From: Sulfitobacter alexandrii
GTDB taxonomy: Bacteria > Pseudomonadota > Alphaproteobacteria > Rhodobacterales > Rhodobacteraceae
Direction: 5' to 3'
DNA: 64,000 nucleotides
Assembly (NCBI RefSeq): GCF_001886735.1
Contig: NZ_CP018076.1
Span: 1,984,001 to 2,048,000 of the forward strand
The notes under the pieces are model-generated. The model did no database searches. It was not told the DNA's origin and saw only the letters and a list, made by a program, of their open reading frames with translations. The stretch's first letter is position 1; each line of letters starts with the position of its first letter. This document shows, piece after piece, positions 59,200 to 64,000 of this stretch. Position numbers and translations under genes: made by a program.

Positions 59200-60428
59200 C
59201 CAGATCCATACCTTCGTTCATCCTGCGGTGGGCCGCGGCCCTTGGCCTGGCGCTGTGCCTGCTGGTGCCGCCGGTCATGGCGCAGAACCTCTATGCCCCC
59301 GTGGCGCGGGTCAACGACAAGATCGTGACCGAGTACGAGGTTCAGCAGCGGCAGCGCTTCCTGCAGGTGCTGAACGCGCCCAACACCGACCGGGCCAGCG
59401 TGATCGACGCCCTGATCGAGGACCGGCTGCGCATGGAACTGGCCCAGTCCGTCGGGCTCGAGATGACCGAGGAAGGGATCCAGTCCGGCCTTGCCGAATT
59501 CGCCGGGCGCGCCAATCTCACGCTGGACGAATTCGTCGCCGCCCTCGGGCAGGCCGGCGTGGCGCAGGAAACCTTCCGCGACTTCGTGGTCACGCAACTG
59601 ACATGGCGTGAACTGATCCGCGCCCGCTACGGCAGCCGGGTGAACATCTCCGACGCCGAGATCGACCGCGAACTGGGCCGCAGCGGCGGCGGCAGCGGCA
59701 TCCGCGTCCTGCTGTCCGAGATCATCATTCCCGCCCCGCCTCAGAACGCGGCCCGCGTGAACGCCCTTGCCGACCGCATCGCCCAAAGCCAGTCGGAAGC
59801 CGAATTTTCCCGCTATGCCCAGCAGTATTCCGCAACCGCATCGCGCGGGCGCGGCGGTCGCATGCCCTGGACACCGCTCGAAAACCTGCCGCCGTCCCTG
59901 CACCCGATCCTGCTGGATCTTGCCCCCGGCGAAGTGACCGCGCCGCTGCCGATCCCCAATGCCGTCGCCCTGTTCCAGCTGCGCGGGATCGAGGAAACCG
60001 GCGCGCCTGCCAAGTCCTACTCCGAGATCGAATATGCCGCCTACTACATTCCCGGCGGCCGCACCGAACCCGCGCTCGCGCGGGCGGCCAAGGTGCGGGC
60101 GCAGGTGGATACCTGCAACGATCTCTACGGCGTGGCAAAGGGTCAGCCGGAAAGCGTGCTCGATCGTGGCTCCAAGGCGCCGAACGAGATCCCGCAGGAC
60201 ATCGCCATCGAACTGGCCAAGCTGGATCCCGGTGAAAGCTCCACCGCGCTGACGCGGGCGAACGGCCAGACGCTGGTGTTCCTGATGCTGTGCAACCGCA
60301 CCGCCGAGGCGAACGCGGAAACCAGCCGCGAAACGGTGGTCGCCAACCTGCGGCAGCGCAAGCTGGCGGGCTATGCCGACCAACTGACCGAGCAACTGCG
60401 CGCCGACGCCCGCATCATCATGCAATGA
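59187..60428 (+). CDS. surA: SurA-like periplasmic peptidyl-prolyl cis/trans isomerase
   Basis: A 413-residue periplasmic chaperone with a signal peptide (LRWAAALGLALCLLVPPVMAQ), an N-terminal SurA domain (LYAPVARVNDKIVTEYEV, then ALIEDRLRMELAQ) and one rotamase (PpiC) domain (VLLSEIIIPAPPQN to FQLRGIEETG). The second PpiC domain of E. coli SurA is missing or degenerate, as is often seen in alphaproteobacteria. It helps fold outer-membrane proteins such as LptD encoded just upstream. The start is ATG 59187, within the lptD end; the pdxA ATG overlaps its stop. Confidence 0.9.
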   Translation: MPELTRSIPSFILRWAAALGLALCLLVPPVMAQNLYAPVARVNDKIVTEYEVQQRQRFLQVLNAPNTDRASVIDALIEDRLRMELAQSVGLEMTEEGIQSGLAEFAGRANLTLDEFVAALGQAGVAQETFRDFVVTQLTWRELIRARYGSRVNISDAEIDRELGRSGGGSGIRVLLSEIIIPAPPQNAARVNALADRIAQSQSEAEFSRYAQQYSATASRGRGGRMPWTPLENLPPSLHPILLDLAPGEVTAPLPIPNAVALFQLRGIEETGAPAKSYSEIEYAAYYIPGGRTEPALARAAKVRAQVDTCNDLYGVAKGQPESVLDRGSKAPNEIPQDIAIELAKLDPGESSTALTRANGQTLVFLMLCNRTAEANAETSRETVVANLRQRKLAGYADQLTEQLRADARIIMQ

Positions 60429-61426
60429 CCCTGCCCCTCCCGGACGGAGAACCACGGGAGCGGCCCGTCGCGATCTCCTGCGGGGAACCCGCGGGCATCG
60501 GACCCGAGGTCGCGGCCCGCGCCTGGGCGGTTCTGGCGGGCGAGATCCCGATGCTCTGGCTCGGCGATCCCCGGCACCTGCCCGGAGATGTCCCGCACCG
60601 GGCCGTAACGGACCCGGCCGAGGCGCTGGCCGTCTGTGCCGATGCGCTTCCGGTCCTCGCCCATGACTTCGGCCCTCCCGTGACCCCCGGCAGGGCGCAG
60701 GCCGCGCACGCGCAAGGCGTCATAGACATGATCGCAGCGGGGGTGGAGCTTGTCCGCAGCGGCGCGGCAAGCGCCCTTTGCACCGCGCCCATTCACAAGA
60801 AGGCACTGAAGGACGGCGCGGGATTCGCGCATCCCGGCCACACCGAATACCTCGCGGCGCTGGCGGGTGTGGACCAGGTGGTGATGATGCTGGCCTCCGA
60901 CCAGCTCAGGGTGGTGCCGGCGACCATCCACATCCCCCTTTCCGAGGTGCCGCGGCAGCTGACACCGGCCGGTCTGACCCGCACGATCGAGATCACGATC
61001 GCGGGCCTGCGCGACCTGTTCGGGATCGCCCGGCCGCGCATCGCCGTGTCCGGGCTGAACCCTCATGCCGGCGAAGGCGGCGCCATGGGCCACGAAGAGC
61101 TGGACTGGATCGCGCCGCTGATCGGCGAGCTGCGCGCCGCGGGCCACGACGTCACGGGCCCGCTGCCCGCCGACACGATGTTTCACGCCGCCGCACGCGC
61201 CCGTTACGACGCCGCCGTGGCCATGTACCACGATCAGGCGCTGATCCCGATCAAGACGCTGGATTTCGACAAGGGGGTGAACGTGACACTGGGCCTGCCC
61301 TTCGTGCGCACGTCTCCCGACCACGGCACCGCCTTCGACATCGCCGGACAGGGGCTGGCGAACCCCACCAGCATGATCGAGGCGATCCGCCTTGCCCACC
61401 GCATGGGCAGCGGCACCGCAGCATGA
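60425..61426 (+). CDS. pdxA: 4-hydroxythreonine-4-phosphate dehydrogenase
   Basis: A 333-residue NAD-dependent enzyme of vitamin B6 synthesis that oxidises 4-phosphohydroxy-L-threonine. The metal-binding His and Asp/substrate motifs are present: [25 protein letters not shown] with a metal His, [14 protein letters not shown] [16 protein letters not shown] with a second, and [10 protein letters not shown] with the third. [19 protein letters not shown] is the invariant C-terminal loop. ATG 60425 overlaps the surA stop (ATGA), and its own stop overlaps the rsmA start. The surA-pdxA-rsmA order is conserved in proteobacteria. Confidence 0.97.
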   Translation: MTLPLPDGEPRERPVAISCGEPAGIGPEVAARAWAVLAGEIPMLWLGDPRHLPGDVPHRAVTDPAEALAVCADALPVLAHDFGPPVTPGRAQAAHAQGVIDMIAAGVELVRSGAASALCTAPIHKKALKDGAGFAHPGHTEYLAALAGVDQVVMMLASDQLRVVPATIHIPLSEVPRQLTPAGLTRTIEITIAGLRDLFGIARPRIAVSGLNPHAGEGGAMGHEELDWIAPLIGELRAAGHDVTGPLPADTMFHAAARARYDAAVAMYHDQALIPIKTLDFDKGVNVTLGLPFVRTSPDHGTAFDIAGQGLANPTSMIEAIRLAHRMGSGTAA

Positions 61427-62265
61427 GCATGATCGACGGCCTGCCGCCTCTGCGCGAGGTGATCGCGCAGCACGGTCTTTCGGCCCGCAAGTCGCTGGGC
61501 CAGAACTTCCTTCTCGACCTCAACCTCACGGCCAAGATCGCGCGGCAGGCCGGCGACCTCGCCGCTTGCGACGTACTCGAGATCGGCCCGGGCCCCGGCG
61601 GCCTGACCCGCGGGCTCCTGTCCGAGGGCGCGCGACACGTCCTGGCCATCGAAAAGGACAGCCGCTGCCGCCCCGCGCTAGAGGAAATCGCCGCCGCCTA
61701 TCCCGGACGGCTGACGGTCATCGAGGGCGACGCGCTTGCCATCGACCCGCTCGAGCATCTGCGCCCGCCGGTCCGCGTGGCCGCGAACCTGCCCTACAAC
61801 ATCGGCACGGAACTGCTGGTGCGTTGGCTGACCCCGCCCGACTGGCCCCCCTTCTGGGAGAGCCTGACCCTGATGTTCCAGCGCGAGGTGGCGGAACGGA
61901 TCGTGGCGCAACCGGGCTCCAAGGCCTACGGCAGGCTCGCCCTGCTGGCCCAGTGGCGGTCCGAAGCGCGGATCGCGATGCACCTGCCGCCGGGGGCCTT
62001 TACCCCGCCGCCCAAGGTGTCGTCGGCGGTGGTGCATCTGACGGCCCTGCCCGCGCCGCGCCATCCGGCCGATCCCGCGGTGCTCAACCGCGTCGTCGCC
62101 GCCGCTTTCAACCAGCGGCGCAAGATGCTGCGCGCCGCGCTGCGCGGTGTCGCCCCGGATATCGAGGACCGGCTGACCGCCGCCGGTATCGCCCCCACCG
62201 AACGCGCAGAGCAGGTCTCGCTCGAGGCTTTCTGCGCCCTAGCCCGTGAGGTAGCCAAGCCATGA
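61423..62265 (+). CDS. rsmA: 16S rRNA dimethyladenosine transferase (RsmA/KsgA)
   Basis: A 280-residue methyltransferase that dimethylates A1518 and A1519 of 16S rRNA, a late step in 30S maturation; loss gives kasugamycin resistance. The N terminus has [20 protein letters not shown]-binding [12 protein letters not shown] is at residues about 48-60, ALAIE-type LAIEKDS follows, and the catalytic NLPYNIGT lies near residue 126. The C-terminal helical domain ends [14 protein letters not shown], a family signature. ATG 61423 overlaps the pdxA stop (ATGA) and its stop overlaps the lipoprotein start. Confidence 0.97.
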   Translation: MSMIDGLPPLREVIAQHGLSARKSLGQNFLLDLNLTAKIARQAGDLAACDVLEIGPGPGGLTRGLLSEGARHVLAIEKDSRCRPALEEIAAAYPGRLTVIEGDALAIDPLEHLRPPVRVAANLPYNIGTELLVRWLTPPDWPPFWESLTLMFQREVAERIVAQPGSKAYGRLALLAQWRSEARIAMHLPPGAFTPPPKVSSAVVHLTALPAPRHPADPAVLNRVVAAAFNQRRKMLRAALRGVAPDIEDRLTAAGIAPTERAEQVSLEAFCALAREVAKP

Positions 62266-62843
62266 CACGTCTCGTTGCCGTCCTGAGCCTCGTCTGCGCG
62301 CTGGCCGCCTGTGCGCCGACCGGTCCCTCGCGCGGGACACCGCAGGATGTGGCGGCGCTGTCCCGCAACCTGCGGGCGATGTCGCCCGCGGTCGATCCGG
62401 CCGAGGCCGATCGTGCCGCCGCGCTGTCCTATCGCTATACCTACCAGCTGGCGCAGCAGTACCAGATCACCGATCCGCCGCTCATCCACAATGCCAAGGT
62501 GAACGCGGGCCGCAAGCCGCGCGGGCTGTGCTATCACTGGGCCACGGACATGGAACGGCTGCTGAACCGCGAGGGATTCAAGACGCTGGAAATACAGCGC
62601 GCCATCGCGAACGCGGGTAATCCGATCCTGATCGAACATTCCAGCGCCGTGATCACCGCACGGGGCGCCCCCATGGAAAGCGGGGTCATCATAGACCCGT
62701 GGCGCCAGGGCGGCACGCTGTTCTGGTCACCGGTGCTGAAGGACGGCCGCTATGACTGGAAGGAACGCGGCGCCGAACTGACCCGGCTGGGCAGGGTCAC
62801 CTACGTCAATCCGGACGGCACACCCTCCCTGCAACCGCAGTAG
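62262..62843 (+). CDS. Conserved lipoprotein of unknown function
   Basis: A 193-residue protein starting at ATG 62262, overlapping the rsmA stop. The lipobox LAAC is at residues 14-17, so Cys17 is lipidated and the protein anchored to a membrane. The mature part has a helical region ([20 protein letters not shown]) and a compact domain with [14 protein letters not shown], a Cys and His near each other in a papain/transglutaminase-like context, and [13 protein letters not shown], where a third Asp follows. This arrangement hints at a cysteine-peptidase-like fold, but that is an inference. Coupled translation suggests it belongs to the rsmA operon. Confidence 0.8.
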   Translation: MTRLVAVLSLVCALAACAPTGPSRGTPQDVAALSRNLRAMSPAVDPAEADRAAALSYRYTYQLAQQYQITDPPLIHNAKVNAGRKPRGLCYHWATDMERLLNREGFKTLEIQRAIANAGNPILIEHSSAVITARGAPMESGVIIDPWRQGGTLFWSPVLKDGRYDWKERGAELTRLGRVTYVNPDGTPSLQPQ

Positions 62844-62864
62844 CAATGCCCCGCCCGCCGGCGG

Positions 62865-63563
62865 TTACTCCGCCGCCTGGCTCGGGTCGCCGTTGCCGCT
62901 GTCATTGCCACTGTCACTGTCGGACTTGGGCTTGCGGCGGTAGGTGCGCTTGGGCTTCGGCTTGCTCTCGGGCGTCTCGACCAGGCCGCTGTCCTGCTCG
63001 TCCTCGTCTCCGGACGCAGCATCGCTGCCACCGGTCACGAAATCGGGCAATTGCGACGGATCGTTCGGCGGCGATTTCTTGCTGCGCGATGACTTGGAAG
63101 AGCTGGCCTTCTTCGGGGTGTCGGACGCGGGCTGCTCCTGCCCGCCGGACTGCGGCTGATCGCCACCCGACGGGGGCTGGTCGCCCTGGCCGCCGTTGCC
63201 CTGCTGGTTCTGGTTGCTCTCGCGTTCCTGCCGTTCGGACCGTTCGCGGTCGCGCTCGGCCTGGCGCTCGCGGTTCTGGCGCTCCTGCTCCTCGCGGCGC
63301 TGGTCGATTTCGCGTTGCGCTTCGGAAAGCAGCCGCAGGTAATGCTCCGCGTGCTGCTGGAAATTCTCGGCCGCCACGCGGTCGTTGCTCAACTGCGCGT
63401 CGCGGGCAAGCTGATTGTACTTTTCAATCACCTGCTGCGGGGTTCCGCGCACCTTGCCTTCCGGGCCGCTGCTGTCAAAGACGCGATTGACGACGTTGCC
63501 GCCGCCCTGCTGCTGCCGGTTGCGGTTGTTCTTGGACCGGGACCGTGATCTGCTGGATTTCAT
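62865..63563 (-). CDS. DUF4167 domain protein
   Basis: A 232-residue protein. The N-terminal DUF4167 block (residues 1-85) reads RSKNNRNRQQQGGGNVVNRVFDSSGPEGKVRG in parts, then TPQQVIEKYNQLARDAQLSNDRVAAENFQQHAEHYLRLL. The remaining 140 residues are low-complexity: Arg/Glu-rich (REEQERQNRERQAERDRERS), Gln/Gly-rich and Lys/Pro/Ser-rich, with an acidic end. The basic start and long charged tail suggest nucleic-acid binding. DUF4167 genes commonly stand next to prmC in alphaproteobacteria, as here. The start is ATG 63563. Confidence 0.9.
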   Translation of the reverse strand: MKSSRSRSRSKNNRNRQQQGGGNVVNRVFDSSGPEGKVRGTPQQVIEKYNQLARDAQLSNDRVAAENFQQHAEHYLRLLSEAQREIDQRREEQERQNRERQAERDRERSERQERESNQNQQGNGGQGDQPPSGGDQPQSGGQEQPASDTPKKASSSKSSRSKKSPPNDPSQLPDFVTGGSDAASGDEDEQDSGLVETPESKPKPKRTYRRKPKSDSDSGNDSGNGDPSQAAE

Positions 63564-63769
63564 GAAATGATATCAGTCTTTGGTGAGTTGTCATAAGAAC
63601 CGGTGCGGCTGTCGTCGCCATCTGCATCCGGTTGCGAAAGATTGTTGGGCTTACCGCCGCGCGGGACCGCCAAGGGCATCCACCGCTGCAACACCACCGG
63701 TAAAACACGGCGCGCGCCCCGGAGCAAGCGAAAATCGCCAGAAATCCGGATTCAGCGCCGATCCCGCCG

Positions 63770-64000
63770 TCAGGCGGGCATCGACGCGCTCACGACGCGG
63801 GCCCGGCCGCCCAGATCCTGCGCGAGCGTCACGGCGCCCCAGCCCGCCCGGCGAAAGATCTCCTGCACCGCGTCGCCCTGCTGCCAGCCGATCTCGACGA
63901 GAACCCGGCCCGCCGCCGTCAGGTACCCCTGCGCCTCGTCCGCGATGATCCGGTAGGCCGACAGCCCGTCGGCCTCGTCCGTCAGCGCCATGCGCGGCTC
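63770..64000 (-). CDS. prmC: Release factor glutamine methyltransferase PrmC, C-terminal part (5' end outside window)
   Basis: Only the last 76 residues are inside. They begin EPRMALTDEADGLSAYRIIADEA, the end of the PrmC catalytic domain (EPR-x-AL-x-x-G-x-DGL), then LVEIGWQQGDAVQEIFRRAGW and the C-terminal strand. PrmC methylates the Gln of the GGQ motif in release factors, including PrfB encoded at 20670-21794. The frame continues beyond base 64000; the ATG at 63991 lies inside the conserved motif and is not the start. Confidence 0.85.
   Translation of the reverse strand, partial: EPRMALTDEADGLSAYRIIADEAQGYLTAAGRVLVEIGWQQGDAVQEIFRRAGWGAVTLAQDLGGRARVVSASMPA

Noticed and set aside
1..64000. 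CRISPR arrays, rRNA genes and insertion sequences
   Set aside because: No regularly spaced repeats, rRNA-like segments, transposase motifs or paired terminal inverted repeats were found.

Overview
The window reads as a chromosomal segment of a GC-rich alphaproteobacterium of the Rhodobacteraceae (Roseobacter group). Supporting signs are a Bpt-type aminoacyl-tRNA-protein transferase, DUF2852 and DUF4167 proteins, a DctPQM TRAP transporter, the C4-pathway 5-aminolevulinate synthase, a urease cluster in the order D-A-(small membrane protein)-B-C-E-F-G, the lptF-lptG-lptD-surA-pdxA-rsmA run, and a DUF1127 gene pair followed by CCUCC-loop RNA hairpins. The genus cannot be fixed from sequence reading alone.

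Layout. 1-6400 is one end of a prophage: the 3' part of a tail-tip/host-specificity gene, a 911-aa tail fibre with Asp-box repeats, a LamG-like tail protein, a D12-class adenine methyltransferase and a small zinc-ribbon-like protein. It abuts a C-terminal fragment of a YbaK/EbsC-type deacylase gene (about 6427-6627), which looks like the integration or deletion scar. 6600-8600 holds DUF2852, RDD and bpt. 8700-13215 is a minus-strand TRAP operon (dctP-dctQ-dctM). 13675-16261 is ilvBN with an upstream branched-chain leader peptide and attenuator. 16300-20600 is an accessory stretch (XRE regulator, Rieske oxygenase, amidase). 20670-25801 is prfB-mrcA-amiC, where amiC carries a frameshift. 25864-32147 has an aminotransferase, two DsbA-like proteins, ispG, rodZ-like and hemA. 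32363-40683 holds transporters, an M20 peptidase, the DUF1127/small-RNA locus with a divergent LysR regulator, a fluoroacetate-dehalogenase-like hydrolase, tRNA-Asp, a pirin and a VIT-family protein. 41355-46692 is the complete urease operon. 46731-54705 has galM, DUF4112, ndk, an ABC-F protein, marC, a retropepsin-like protease, holC (frameshifted), a VOC protein and pepA. 54850-62843 is the LPS/outer-membrane and ribosome-maturation operon. The window closes with DUF4167 and the 3' end of prmC.

How the parts work together. LptF/G and LptD form part of the LPS transport bridge. The SurA-like chaperone folds outer-membrane proteins such as LptD. PdxA and RsmA are translationally coupled behind them. 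The urease genes encode all structural subunits and the four nickel-insertion factors. IlvB and IlvN form acetolactate synthase, and their leader peptide would sense charged Leu/Val/Ile tRNA.

The most interesting non-coding structure is at 35014-35134 on the minus strand. Three consecutive hairpins there have loops exposing CU-rich anti-Shine-Dalgarno motifs, directly downstream of two DUF1127 genes. This matches the CcaF1-CcsR (cuckoo RNA) arrangement known from Rhodobacter sphaeroides. Also notable are two single-base frameshifts in C-runs (amiC and holC), paired palindromic operators in two promoter regions, and the prophage scar.
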